The notes under the pieces: generated by a model
Told to the model about the DNA's origin: nothing
Seen by the model: the letters and a program-made list of their open reading frames with translations, nothing else
The model's database searches: none
Shown: positions 22,137 to 30,336 of the stretch, in pieces
How the letters are laid out: every line of letters begins with the position of its first letter
Position numbering within the stretch: the first letter of the stretch is position 1
Translations under genes and position numbers: made by a program
NCBI RefSeq assembly: GCF_014196125.1
Contig: NZ_JACIDA010000003.1
Coordinates: forward strand, 186,001 to 250,000
From: Brevundimonas mediterranea
GTDB lineage: Bacteria > Pseudomonadota > Alphaproteobacteria > Caulobacterales > Caulobacteraceae
DNA length: 64,000 nt
Direction: 5' to 3'

Positions 22137-22802
22137 ATGATAAAAGTCCACCACCTGAACGACAGCCGCTCTCAGCGCGTGCTGTGGCTGCTGGAAGAAC
22201 TGGGCCTGGACTATGAGGTGATCCGTTACGAACGCGACGCGTCCAGCCGCCTGGCGCCGCCCGAATTGCTGGCCATTCACCCGCTGGGCAAGTCCCCCGT
22301 GATCGAGGACGGCGGGGTCAAGGTCGCCGAAACCGGCGCCGTGGTCGAGTATCTGCTGGAAACCTATGGCGCCGGCCGGCTTCGCCCCGCCGCTGGAACC
22401 GAGGATGGGCGGCGCTTTACCTACTGGCTCCACTATGCCGAGGGCTCAGCCATGCCGCCCCTGCTGCTGAAGCTGGTCTTCGCCATGCTGCCGCGTCGCG
22501 CGCCCGCCCTGCTGAAGCCTCTGGTCAACAGCATCGCGGCCAAGGCCCTGAAGAGCTTCGTCGATCCCCAGCTTCGCACCCATGTGGGCTTCTGGGAGAG
22601 CGAACTGGGTCGGTCGGAATGGTTCGCCGGCGACCAGTTTACCGCCGCCGACATCATGATGAGCTTCCCTGTCGAGGCCGGCGCCGACCGGGCCTTCGAC
22701 GCCGCGACCAAGCCCCGGCTGAAGGCCTTCCTCGACAAGATCCATGCCCGTCCGGCCTACCGCCGCGCGCTGGAACGGGGCGGGGCCTACAGCTACGCCT
22801 GA
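22137..22802 (+). CDS. Glutathione S-transferase family protein
   Basis: This 221-residue cytosolic protein has an N-terminal thioredoxin-like domain. It begins IKVHHLNDSRSQRVLWLLEE, with the HPLGKSPVIED cis-proline loop and ETGAVVEYLLETY. An all-helical C-domain contains WFAGDQFTAADIMMSFP. That matches GSTs of the bacterial beta/theta-like groups. It conjugates glutathione to electrophiles or reduces peroxides; the true substrate is unknown. An upstream GGAG precedes ATG 22137. The small membrane protein gene follows 51 bases later. Confidence 0.92.
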   Translation: MIKVHHLNDSRSQRVLWLLEELGLDYEVIRYERDASSRLAPPELLAIHPLGKSPVIEDGGVKVAETGAVVEYLLETYGAGRLRPAAGTEDGRRFTYWLHYAEGSAMPPLLLKLVFAMLPRRAPALLKPLVNSIAAKALKSFVDPQLRTHVGFWESELGRSEWFAGDQFTAADIMMSFPVEAGADRAFDAATKPRLKAFLDKIHARPAYRRALERGGAYSYA

Positions 22803-22853
22803 GGCGAAGGGGCGTCGGACGCAACCCCGCGCCCTGCCGGACGTTAGGAGTCC

Positions 22854-23054
22854 ATGCAGTTTCGAACCATCCAGATCGTAGCGGGCCTGACGGCGGCGGT
22901 AGCCTTCGTCCTGGCCTTCATGGCGGCCGGCGCCGCCCTTGTGTCGGGCCTCTTCATGCTGGCCGGTCTGGCCGCCGTCGCCTGGCTGGCCTACAGCCTG
23001 ATCAAGGGCGTTCTGCGCCGCGACAACAAGTCCGAACCGCCCGCCCGCGCTTGA
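22854..23054 (+). CDS. Small two-helix membrane protein (66 aa)
   Basis: The frame is preceded by AGGAG (GTTAGGAGTCC before the ATG). It encodes two closely spaced hydrophobic helices (roughly residues 5-27 and 30-50), rich in alanine, followed by a short basic/polar tail ending PPARA. The protein is probably an inner membrane hairpin with both ends in the cytoplasm. Nothing indicates its function. It is downstream of the GST gene and ends 64 bases before the hairpin that precedes greA. Confidence 0.65.
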   Translation: MQFRTIQIVAGLTAAVAFVLAFMAAGAALVSGLFMLAGLAAVAWLAYSLIKGVLRRDNKSEPPARA

Positions 23055-23081
23055 CGCCTCCATCGATAACAGGCCTCGCTC

Positions 23082-23110
23082 TTGAATTCCTGAACGAGAA
23101 ACCCTAATAT
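23082..23110 (+). promoter_or_regulatory. Candidate sigma-70-type promoter for greA
   Basis: TTGAAT at 23082-23087 and TAATAT at 23105-23110 are separated by exactly 17 bases, a near-consensus housekeeping promoter in an otherwise very GC-rich sequence. It points to greA. The predicted start of transcription is near 23117, directly before a strong hairpin. Confidence 0.5.
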
Positions 23111-23118
23111 TGATGCCC

Positions 23119-23143
23119 GGCCGCGCCCGCCCCGCGGCCTTTT
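23119..23143 (+). terminator. Hairpin with T-run between small membrane protein gene and greA
   Basis: GGCCGCG and CGCGGCC form a perfect 7-bp stem around a 7-base C-rich loop, followed by TTTT. This has the form of a Rho-independent terminator for the upstream genes. If the promoter at 23082-23110 is real, the hairpin lies at the very 5' end of the greA mRNA instead and may act in the leader. Confidence 0.6.
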
Positions 23144-23200
23144 GTGTGCCTACTCCGCGTCTTTCCAGTCTCCGGGCGAACCAGAAAAATCACGACACCA

Positions 23201-23674
23201 ATGGAAAAAGTGCCGATGACGGCCGAGGGCTATCGCGCCCTCGACGATCAACTGAAGCAATTGAAGTCGGTCGAAAGGCCGAGCGTCATTGCGGCCATCT
23301 CTGAGGCCCGCGAGCATGGCGACCTGTCCGAAAACGCTGAATACCATGCCGCCAAGGAGCGTCAGGGTTGGATCGAAGGCCAGATCGCCGAGATCGAGGA
23401 CAAGATCAGCCGCGCCCAGGTCATTGACGTGTCGAAACTGTCGGGCAGCCAGGTCAAGTTCGGCGCCACCGTCACGGTGGTGGACGAGGACACCGAGGAT
23501 GAGGCCCGCTATCAGATCGTCGGCGAACACGAAGCCGATGTGAAGAAGGGCAAGGTCTCCATCGCCTCGCCCATCGCCCGCGCCATGATTTCCAAGGAAG
23601 TCGGCGACGTGGTCGAGGTCAACACCCCCGGCGGCGTCAAGGCCTACGAAATCCTCAAGGTCGAGTGGAAGTAA
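23201..23674 (+). CDS. greA: Transcription elongation factor GreA
   Basis: This 157-residue factor rescues backtracked RNA polymerase by stimulating transcript cleavage. The N-terminal coiled coil begins [18 protein letters not shown]. The basic and acidic tip is [17 protein letters not shown], with the acidic pair needed for cleavage. The C-terminal FKBP-like domain ends [21 protein letters not shown] 23201 gives the standard family length; the frame could extend upstream only into leader sequence. A promoter-like element and a hairpin lie just upstream. The VOC gene follows after 4 bases. Confidence 0.97.
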   Translation: MEKVPMTAEGYRALDDQLKQLKSVERPSVIAAISEAREHGDLSENAEYHAAKERQGWIEGQIAEIEDKISRAQVIDVSKLSGSQVKFGATVTVVDEDTEDEARYQIVGEHEADVKKGKVSIASPIARAMISKEVGDVVEVNTPGGVKAYEILKVEWK

Positions 23675-23678
23675 GATC

Positions 23679-24101
23679 GTGACCGACGCCGCAGGAACAC
23701 GCCCGCCTTTGGTGTCGCATGTTTCTGTGGGCGTCTCCGACCTTGTGAAGGCGGCCGCCTTCTATGACGCTGCGCTCGGCGCATTGGGGATCAACAGGGT
23801 CATGGAGCATGTCATGGGCGTGGCCTATGGCCGCGCTTTTCCCGAGTTCTGGGCCTCCATCCCCCATGATCGCCAGCCATGCTCGGCCGGCAATGGCGTG
23901 CATGTCTGTTTCGCCGCATCCGATCGGGGCGCCGTTGATCGTTTCCACGCCCAGGGCCTGGCGGCGGGCGGCCGCGATGACGGCGCCCCCGGCTTCCGGC
24001 CCGACTACGCGCCAGGCTACTACGCCGCCTTCCTGCGCGACCCTGACGGAAACAAGCTCGAGGCCATGACATGGGTCAGGCCGGCGTCGATCGACGCGTG
24101 A
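23679..24101 (+). CDS. VOC family (glyoxalase-like) protein
   Basis: A 140-residue protein of the vicinal oxygen chelate fold. It starts with a metal-ligand type HVSVGVSDLVKAAAFYDAAL and ends FLRDPDGNKLEAMTW, the usual glutamate-bearing end of the second module. Members are lyases, dioxygenases or resistance proteins; the substrate is unknown. GTG 23679 lies 4 bases after greA, and the stop overlaps the start of the ELM1-like gene as GTGA. greA, this gene and the ELM1-like gene probably form one transcript. Confidence 0.85.
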   Translation: MTDAAGTRPPLVSHVSVGVSDLVKAAAFYDAALGALGINRVMEHVMGVAYGRAFPEFWASIPHDRQPCSAGNGVHVCFAASDRGAVDRFHAQGLAAGGRDDGAPGFRPDYAPGYYAAFLRDPDGNKLEAMTWVRPASIDA

Positions 24102-25084
24102 CCGCCCCCTCGTCTTCCCGCGTCCTGACCATCTGGGTCGTCTCGGACGGCCGCGCCGGCATCGAGAACCAGGCCCTGGGCCTGGCCGAGGCGGTTGAAC
24201 GCCTGACCCCGGCCGAGATCGCCGTCAAACACATCCGCTGGCGCCCCCTGTTCGACCGCTTGCCATCGGCCTTCAAGACCCCAGCCATGCTGGCGCCGAC
24301 GTCCGACCCGCTGACCGCGCCCTGGCCCGATCTGTGGATCGCCACCGGCCGCGCCACCCTGCCGCTCTCGACCCGCGTCAAGGCCTGGAGCCAGAACCGC
24401 ACCTTCGTGGTCCAGACCCAGGACCCGCGCTGGGCGACGGAACGTTACGACATGGTCGTCGCCCCCGCACACGACGGCCTGTCGGGCGACAATGTCTTCG
24501 AGATCACCGGCTCGCCCCACCGCATCACGCCCGAGCGGATCGCCCAGGCCGCCCCCGCCTTCGCGGACCATATCGCCCCCCTGCCCCACCCCCGGGTCGC
24601 GGTCCTGATCGGCGGCCGGTCCAAGGCCTTCGACCTGACCGAGGCCCACGCGGCGGATCTGGCCGACCAGATCGCGGACGCCGTCCGCGCGTCCGGAGGT
24701 TCGCTGATGCTGACCTTCTCACGCCGCACGCCCGACGCCGCCAAGGCCGTCATGATGGCGCGGCTGTCGGACCTGCCGGGCTGGATCTGGGACGGGACCG
24801 GCGACAATCCCCTGTTCGGCTTCCTGCATTTCGCCGACGATATCCTGGTCACCGAAGACAGCGCCAACATGGCCGCCGAGGCCGCCTCGACCGGCAAGCC
24901 CGTCCATGTCCTGCCCATGATTGCGCTGAAGTCCGGCGACAAGTTCGCCCGGCTGCACGACGACCTGGCCGAACGCGGCGCCACCCGTCCGTTCGACGGG
25001 ACACTGGACGGCTGGACCTACGGCCCCCTGGCAGAAACCGAGCGCGCGGCGCGGGCTGTGCTGGAAGCGATGGGGACGCGCTAA
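24098..25084 (+). CDS. ELM1-like (DUF1022) protein
   Basis: This 328-residue protein resembles the mitochondrial-fission ELM1 / DUF1022 family. The family begins WVVSDGRAGIENQALGLAEA, as here. Other marks are VAVLIGGRSKAFDL, LMLTFSRRTP and the C-terminal DDILVTEDSANMAAEAASTGKP, which reads like the donor half of a GT-B glycosyltransferase. Bacterial homologues are uncharacterised; a nucleotide-sugar role is inference. GTG 24098 gives a GTGA overlap with the VOC gene and removes a ten-residue extension that has no family character. ATG 24071 is the alternative. Confidence 0.82.
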   Translation: MTAPSSSRVLTIWVVSDGRAGIENQALGLAEAVERLTPAEIAVKHIRWRPLFDRLPSAFKTPAMLAPTSDPLTAPWPDLWIATGRATLPLSTRVKAWSQNRTFVVQTQDPRWATERYDMVVAPAHDGLSGDNVFEITGSPHRITPERIAQAAPAFADHIAPLPHPRVAVLIGGRSKAFDLTEAHAADLADQIADAVRASGGSLMLTFSRRTPDAAKAVMMARLSDLPGWIWDGTGDNPLFGFLHFADDILVTEDSANMAAEAASTGKPVHVLPMIALKSGDKFARLHDDLAERGATRPFDGTLDGWTYGPLAETERAARAVLEAMGTR

Positions 25085-25100
25085 GCCAACTACGTTCCGC

Positions 25101-25219
25101 TCATCCCGGCGAAAGCCGGGACCCAGGGCTTTGGGCGTTCAGATATGGGGAGGGCCCACCAGTTTTGATCCAGCGCACTGCCGAGCGAAAGAACGGGGTC
25201 CCGGCTTTCGCCGGGATGA
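25101..25219. repeat. REP/REPIN-like inverted repeat pair
   Basis: Two perfect 24-base arms (25101-25124 and 25196-25219) face each other across 71 bases. Each arm itself folds into CCCGGC-GAAA-GCCGGG, a 6-bp stem with a GNRA-type tetraloop. The element sits between ELM1 and the divergent-facing neighbour, outside coding sequence. The structure matches the short extragenic palindromes common in proteobacterial genomes. Confidence 0.85.
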
Positions 25220-25235
25220 ACGGAAGATGGTCTCG

Positions 25236-25514
25236 TCAGTCCCCGCCTCCGCCGTCTCCGCCGCCGCCGTCCCCCCCGTCATGGCCGTGATGATGCGTGT
25301 CCCCTCCGTCGAAAATCACTGGCCCGCCGCCGTCCGAACCCTCGCCTCTCTTCGACTTGGGTTTCGCGCTGAAGGCCACGCCCAGCCCAGCGCCGATGGC
25401 GACTCCAACCCCGATCCACAGGGCCAGATTGTCCAGAGCCACCCCCAGCGCGACCCCGATCGCAATCCCCACGCCCATGCCGACCGGCAAGAAAGCCGCC
25501 TTGTTGTCGCTCAT
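25236..25514 (-). CDS. Glycine-zipper membrane protein with His/Gly/Asp-rich tail
   Basis: This 92-residue small protein has two membrane-compatible, glycine-patterned segments (LPVGMGVGIAIGVALGVAL and LWIGVGVAIGAGLGVAF). A basic KPKSKRG stretch follows, then a low-complexity tail with THHHGHDGGD and repeated GGGGD. The tail could bind metal ions; that is inference from composition. ATG 25514 has GGGAGGCGGGG directly upstream; a longer frame starting at 25550 has no ribosome site. Its 3' end lies beside the REP-like element. No named family is recognised. Confidence 0.65.
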   Translation of the reverse strand: MSDNKAAFLPVGMGVGIAIGVALGVALDNLALWIGVGVAIGAGLGVAFSAKPKSKRGEGSDGGGPVIFDGGDTHHHGHDGGDGGGGDGGGGD

Positions 25515-25584
25515 CCCCGCCTCCCTTTGCACCCGAGGCGAGACTAACATCGCGCAAACGGGAATCAGCCCCTAAATAGGCCTC

Positions 25585-26592
25585 ATGACCCAAGCTCGTA
25601 CCGTCCGCGTCGCCATCATCGGTTCCGGCCCCGCCGGCTGGACCGCCGCCATCTACGCCGCCCGCGCCTCGCTGAACCCCGTCGTCATCGCCGGCATCCA
25701 GCCCGGCGGCCAGCTGACCATCACCACCGACGTCGAGAACTACCCCGGTTTCGCCGAGACCATCCAGGGCCCCTGGCTGATGGAGCAGATGCAGGCCCAG
25801 GCCCTGCACGTCGGGACCGAGGTCATCCATGACATCGTCACCTCGGCCGACCTGTCGCAGCGCCCGTTCCGGCTGAAGCTGGACGGCGGCGACGAGATCC
25901 TGGCCGAGACCATCATCATCTCCACCGGCGCCCAGGCCAAGTGGCTGGGCCTGGAGTCAGAGGCCGCCTACCAGGGCTTCGGCGTTTCCGCCTGCGCCAC
26001 CTGCGACGGCTTCTTCTATCGTGGCAAGAATGTCGTGGTTGTAGGCGGCGGCAACACCGCCGTGGAAGAGGCGCTGTTCCTCACCAACTTCGCGTCGAAG
26101 GTCACGGTCGTCCACCGCCGCGACGAGTTCCGCGCCGAGAAGATCCTTCAGGACCGCCTGTTCGCCCACCCCAAGGTCGAGGTGATCTGGAACACGGCGA
26201 TCGAGGAAATCGTCGGCGTCGTGGACGGCATGGCCAAGAACGTCACCGGCGTGCGGCTGAAGAACGTGCAGGACGGCTCGACCCAGGAAATCCCGGCGGA
26301 CGGCGTCTTCATCGCCATCGGCCACGCTCCGTCGTCGGAACTGTTCAAGGGCCAGCTCGAAACCAACTCGGGCGGCTATCTGCGGGTCAAGCCGGGCACG
26401 GCCGCGACGGCCATCGAGGGCGTCTGGGCCGCCGGCGACGTCACCGACGACGTCTATCGCCAGGCCGTCACCGCCGCCGGAATGGGCTGTATGGCCGCGC
26501 TGGAGGTCAGCCGTTTCCTGGCCGAGGAAGACCACGCCAAGGCTCACCATCCGATCAGCCACAAGGAAGCGGAAAAGATAGGGGTCTGGTGA
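25585..26592 (+). CDS. trxB: Thioredoxin-disulfide reductase
   Basis: This 335-residue FAD flavoprotein reduces thioredoxin with NADPH. The FAD motif is VAIIGSGPAGWTAAIYAARA, with GGQLTITTDVENYPGF. The redox disulfide is CATC (SACATCDGFFYRG), and the NADPH motif is VVVVGGGNTAVEEALFL. GVWAAGDVTDDVYRQAVTAAG is the C-terminal FAD block. All catalytic residues are present and the length is standard. It converges with the response regulator gene with 45 bases between the stops. No riboswitch or obvious operator was seen upstream. Confidence 0.97.
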   Translation: MTQARTVRVAIIGSGPAGWTAAIYAARASLNPVVIAGIQPGGQLTITTDVENYPGFAETIQGPWLMEQMQAQALHVGTEVIHDIVTSADLSQRPFRLKLDGGDEILAETIIISTGAQAKWLGLESEAAYQGFGVSACATCDGFFYRGKNVVVVGGGNTAVEEALFLTNFASKVTVVHRRDEFRAEKILQDRLFAHPKVEVIWNTAIEEIVGVVDGMAKNVTGVRLKNVQDGSTQEIPADGVFIAIGHAPSSELFKGQLETNSGGYLRVKPGTAATAIEGVWAAGDVTDDVYRQAVTAAGMGCMAALEVSRFLAEEDHAKAHHPISHKEAEKIGVW

Positions 26593-26637
26593 ACGCCTGC
26601 CGCCCGGTCGTCTGAAATCTCAGAGGCCGAGAGGACG

Positions 26638-27045
26638 TCAGGCGAACAGTTGCAGGCCCGGAGGCGCGTATTCCACCGGCTGGCCCTGTCTGCAGCGTAG
26701 GGCGTAATCGACCGCCGTCTGCACGCATCGCTCGTCGGTCGGCTTCGACAGGACGCCGATGGCGCCGGCCACGCCGTCGCGCACCATGCCGGGATTAGCC
26801 GTCATGAACAGGACGGTCACGCCCATGTCCTGACCCAGTTCCCGCCCCAGACTGATGCCGGTGGGGCCGTCGGACAGGTGGATATCGACGAGGGCCAGAT
26901 CCACATCGATCTCTCGCGCCATGTCGCGCGCGCCCTTGGCCGTCGCGGCCACACCAACGACCTCATGACCCAGGTCCTCCAGGACGAAGCGCAGTTCCAT
27001 CGCGACCAGGGCTTCGTCTTCGATGATGAGGATACGCGCGGTCAT
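26638..27045 (-). CDS. Single-domain response regulator
   Basis: A 135-residue receiver domain with no output domain. It begins ARILIIEDEALVAMEL with the acidic pocket. The phospho-acceptor is Asp54 in LALVDIHLSDG, and the conserved lysine is in VLSKPTDE. Such stand-alone receivers often pair with HWE or HisKA2 kinases in Alphaproteobacteria. An HWE kinase gene lies immediately upstream on the same strand, 69 bases away. The two likely form a phosphorelay pair and are probably cotranscribed. Confidence 0.92.
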   Translation of the reverse strand: MTARILIIEDEALVAMELRFVLEDLGHEVVGVAATAKGARDMAREIDVDLALVDIHLSDGPTGISLGRELGQDMGVTVLFMTANPGMVRDGVAGAIGVLSKPTDERCVQTAVDYALRCRQGQPVEYAPPGLQLFA

Positions 27046-27114
27046 GGATACTGAACTTGTGTGCGGGAACGAACAGAACGCAGACGGAAGGGATCGGTTT
27101 CAGGCCACAGCGAT

Positions 27115-29091
27115 CTAATGCGACTTTTCGGCCGCCCGGCGACGGGAAAGCGCCGTGGCCGGCAGATCCACCAGGATTCGAAGGCCAGCGGGACGCCAAT
27201 CCCGAACCAGCCGCCCGCCCAGCTGGCCTTCGACGGACAGCGAGGCAAGGGACGATCCGAAGCCCGTTCGTGTCGGCGTCTGGGACACAGGGGGACCGCC
27301 GGTTTCGGTCCAGGTCAGGATGAACCGGTCCTCTTCCCGCCGGGTCGCCAGATCCACCCGCCCCCCCGTCCGAGACAGGGCCCCGTACTTGGCGGCGTTG
27401 GTCGCCAGTTCATGGAACAGCAGGGCCACAGACGTCGCCGCCTGATCGTCGAAGACCGCATCATCGCCCGCAAGATGGACCCGGGCCGCGCCTGCGTCAT
27501 CGGCATACGCCTGAAACAGGTCCGACAGGAAGGCGTGCAACGTATTGGCGCCGACCGTCGGCTGCGACGTCTCGGTGTGCGGCCGCACGAACTCGTGGGC
27601 GCGCGCCAGGGCCGTGATCCGCGTCCGCAAGGAGGCGGCGAACGCTCGCGCCTCCGGATACTGCCGCGCCGACAGGGCCACCAGGGCTGTGATGACCGCG
27701 AAGATGTTCTTGATGCGGTGGCTCAGCTCCTGGCTGATCAGTTCCCGCCCCTGCTCCAGCCGCTTCAGCTCATCAATGTCTGTGCAGGTGCCGAACCAAC
27801 GGGTGATCTCGCCGTCGGGGTTCCGCACGGCAGCCGCCCGCCCCAGGGTCCAGCGATAGACGCCGGAATGGTGTTTCAGCCGGTATTCGATCTCATAGGG
27901 CTCGCCGGTCGCCAGGCACCGCTTCCAGCGCTCCATCGCTTTCGGCTGGTCCTCCGGGTGGAACATGTCGTTCCAGCCCTCGCCGTCGGTCGATCCGGCG
28001 GGCACGCCGGTGAACTCGTACCAGCGCGCATTGTAATAGTCGTGGAAACCGTCCGGTCGCGTCGACCACACCATCTGCGGCATGGCGTCCGCCAGGACCC
28101 GGAACTGGGCCTCGCTGGCGCTGAGCCGCGCGGCGATGGCCTCCAGCTCGGCGTCCGCCTGTTTCCGGTCGGTGATATCGACGACGACGCCCGGAAACCG
28201 CACGGGCGCGCCGTCCTGATCGAAATAGACCTGGCCGCGGGCCACGATCCAGCGCGCCTGGCCCTGGGCGTCGCGCACCCGGTATTCGCTATGGAAACGG
28301 CCCTCCCCGGACATGGCGGCCTGAATCTCGGCCTGGACCCGTGCTTCGTCCTGGGGATCCACGGATCGGGTGAAGTCGGCGATCGGCGCGCCCGTGCGGG
28401 CCACGACGGGATCGACGCCGTACATGGCCGCAAACCGTTCGTCGGCGACGACCCGGTCCGCCACGACGTCCCAATCCCAGGCGCCCACATAGTTCGACGC
28501 CTGCAACGCCCGACGGGTGGTGTCCTCGCTTTCCTCGCGCTGGCGCAGAACGCGGCGCAGCTCCAGCTGGGACATGACCTGGTCGGCCAGGGTTTGCAGC
28601 GCCATCTCCTGCAGATCGGTCAACCCTTCTGGACGGGCCTTGGTGTCGAGCACGCACAGAGTGCCCAGCGGCAGGCCGTCCTGAGTCTTCAACAGTCGTC
28701 CGGCGTAGAAGCGCAGATGGGGTTCGCCCGTCACCAGGGGATTGGCGGCGAAGCGCGGGTCCAGGGATGCGTCGCACACCACCATTCTGTCCGCCTGCAA
28801 CAGCGTATGGGCGCAGAAGGAGGTGGCCAGCGGCGTCTCGCGCACGCCCAGCCCCGTCTCGGCCTTGAACCACTGGCGGTCGGCGTCGATCAGATTGACC
28901 ACGGCGATGGGCGCCTCGCATATGCGCGCGATCAGGGCGACGATGTCGTCGAAGGCGGCCTCTCGGTCGGTGTCCAGAACCCCGTAGTCCCGAAGGGTCG
29001 CCAGGCGCTTGGACTCGTCCCACCGCAGACTGTCTTTATCGGCGTGGGTCAAGCAGGCGTCCTCGCTGGGCCGGTCGTTCCGGTCGATCAT
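27115..29091 (-). CDS. GAF-PAS-PAS HWE-family sensor histidine kinase
   Basis: This 658-residue cytoplasmic kinase has no membrane segments. An N-terminal GAF domain (about 30-185) contains SFCAHTLLQADRMVV. Two PAS/PAC domains follow (about 200-310 and 325-445), ending VVDITDRKQAD and CTDIDELKRL. The HWE kinase core has ELSHRIKNIFAVITALVAL with His458 as phosphorylation site, then LLFHELATNAAKYGAL as the N-box. The GAF and PAS layout resembles light- or redox-sensing kinases. No cysteine typical of a LOV or phytochrome chromophore site stands out. Its partner is probably the adjacent receiver protein. Confidence 0.92.
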   Translation of the reverse strand: MIDRNDRPSEDACLTHADKDSLRWDESKRLATLRDYGVLDTDREAAFDDIVALIARICEAPIAVVNLIDADRQWFKAETGLGVRETPLATSFCAHTLLQADRMVVCDASLDPRFAANPLVTGEPHLRFYAGRLLKTQDGLPLGTLCVLDTKARPEGLTDLQEMALQTLADQVMSQLELRRVLRQREESEDTTRRALQASNYVGAWDWDVVADRVVADERFAAMYGVDPVVARTGAPIADFTRSVDPQDEARVQAEIQAAMSGEGRFHSEYRVRDAQGQARWIVARGQVYFDQDGAPVRFPGVVVDITDRKQADAELEAIAARLSASEAQFRVLADAMPQMVWSTRPDGFHDYYNARWYEFTGVPAGSTDGEGWNDMFHPEDQPKAMERWKRCLATGEPYEIEYRLKHHSGVYRWTLGRAAAVRNPDGEITRWFGTCTDIDELKRLEQGRELISQELSHRIKNIFAVITALVALSARQYPEARAFAASLRTRITALARAHEFVRPHTETSQPTVGANTLHAFLSDLFQAYADDAGAARVHLAGDDAVFDDQAATSVALLFHELATNAAKYGALSRTGGRVDLATRREEDRFILTWTETGGPPVSQTPTRTGFGSSLASLSVEGQLGGRLVRDWRPAGLRILVDLPATALSRRRAAEKSH

Positions 29092-29140
29092 GTGAATGCT
29101 CTGAACCCGCGAAGCGTTTCAATGTGCGAGGCGGCTCGTT

Positions 29141-30238
29141 TCAGGACGCCGGTCGCCCGACTTCCTCGACCGGCATGTCCGCCACGCCTTCAGGCGCGAC
29201 CGCGACGGCCGGAGCCGGCTGTTCCAGCGTGCGCAGCCGGGCGTTTATGGCCACGACTTCCTCCTGAGTGGGCAGGCGACGGCCGCCCAGACTGACCACG
29301 CCGACGACGCGTTGCTGGCCGTTGATCTCGACAGTCTTGATCGGTGCATCCCCGCCCGGCGCCGCCAGAGTGTCGGGATCGGCGCCGCCGGTCGCCTGAC
29401 CGGGCTGGACGCCCGGGCGCGGCCGCGAGAACCGCGCCTCGTCGATCACCGGCTCATGGCCCTTGTACAAGGTGCGGAAGGCGGCGGTTTCGCCGTAGAG
29501 ACCCTTCCAGCGATAGAAGACGTGCAAGCCGATCTTGTTGACCCGGGCCACCGACGGCGCCCACCAGGGGTTCACATAGTCGGCATGATAATGGGTGGCC
29601 GTCCCGACCTGCTGCGCGACCGCGCCGTTCAGCGCCTTCTCCGCCACCTTGCGCGCCCGCTCCCAGGCCCAGGCGACCGGCGTCTGGGACAGGGAGCCGT
29701 CGCAGGTGAAACTGAACTGGCAGCCCGTGGTCCGCTCGGCGCCCTCAAACACCACGCCGCATACGGTGTTGGCGTAGTTAGGATCGCGCACCCGGTTCAA
29801 CACCACCTGGGCCACGCCGGCCTGACCGGCGTCCGGCTCCAGGGCCGCCTCGAAATAGACGGCCTGAGTCAGGCATCGCAGGGCGCGGCGCCGGTCCTCG
29901 GCGCTGCCCTTGAAAACAAAGGACTGGGCGGGACGCAGGGCGCCGGTCGCCAGGATCGCCCCGTCTGTAGAATAGGCCGCCGGCTGGAGCAGGCTTGGGT
30001 CATGACGCTGGGCCAGGGCCAGTTGCGAAGGGGTCAAACGCCCCTTCACGGCGTCTAGGCCGGGGGCGCTCATGTCCCCGCCGGTGATCCGCGCCACAGC
30101 CTCGGCCGTGCGGTCGGCGTCGGGACGCACGCTGGACCCGGCGGCCATGGCGACGCCCAGCACAGCGCCGGCCGCAGGCAGGGCCGCCGCCGAGCGCTTC
30201 AGCGCCGTCCAGATCATCTTCCAGTGGGCCAGTGTCAT
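29141..30238 (-). CDS. SleB-like cell wall hydrolase (first of two paralogues)
   Basis: This 365-residue exported protein has an N-terminal hydrophobic segment (AALPAAGAVLGVAMAAG) that anchors or exports it. The Hydrolase_2 (SleB) domain runs from about residue 120 to 235. It is marked by CLTQAVYFEAALEPDAGQAG, AQVVLNRVRDPNYANTVCG, TGCQFSFTCDGSL and ATHYHADYVNPWW. The glutamate in YFEA is the likely catalytic residue. It should cleave peptidoglycan as a lytic transglycosylase or amidase. A proline-rich C-terminal tail follows. A paralogue lies at 35879-37144. The start may instead be ATG 30217. Confidence 0.9.
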   Translation of the reverse strand: MTLAHWKMIWTALKRSAAALPAAGAVLGVAMAAGSSVRPDADRTAEAVARITGGDMSAPGLDAVKGRLTPSQLALAQRHDPSLLQPAAYSTDGAILATGALRPAQSFVFKGSAEDRRRALRCLTQAVYFEAALEPDAGQAGVAQVVLNRVRDPNYANTVCGVVFEGAERTTGCQFSFTCDGSLSQTPVAWAWERARKVAEKALNGAVAQQVGTATHYHADYVNPWWAPSVARVNKIGLHVFYRWKGLYGETAAFRTLYKGHEPVIDEARFSRPRPGVQPGQATGGADPDTLAAPGGDAPIKTVEINGQQRVVGVVSLGGRRLPTQEEVVAINARLRTLEQPAPAVAVAPEGVADMPVEEVGRPAS

Positions 30239-30254
30239 TCAAATCCAGAAAGGA

Positions 30255-30283
30255 GACGACGCTACGGGAGCCGGAGCGTCGTC
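30255..30283 (-). terminator. Hairpin downstream of dps
   Basis: GACGACGCT and AGCGTCGTC form a perfect 9-bp stem with an 11-base loop, 54 bases past the dps stop. On the minus strand it is followed by a pyrimidine stretch (TCCTTTCT) rather than a clean T-run. It is therefore a plausible but not classical terminator. Confidence 0.45.
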
Positions 30284-30336
30284 GTCAGCCCTATGCGCGG
30301 ACTTCGGGGCCGTTTTCGGGCGCCCGCAGACCGACG

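Noticed and set aside
25101..25219. The paired repeat as a CRISPR fragment
   Set aside because: Only two arms in inverted orientation with internal hairpins; no direct repeats, spacers or cas genes.
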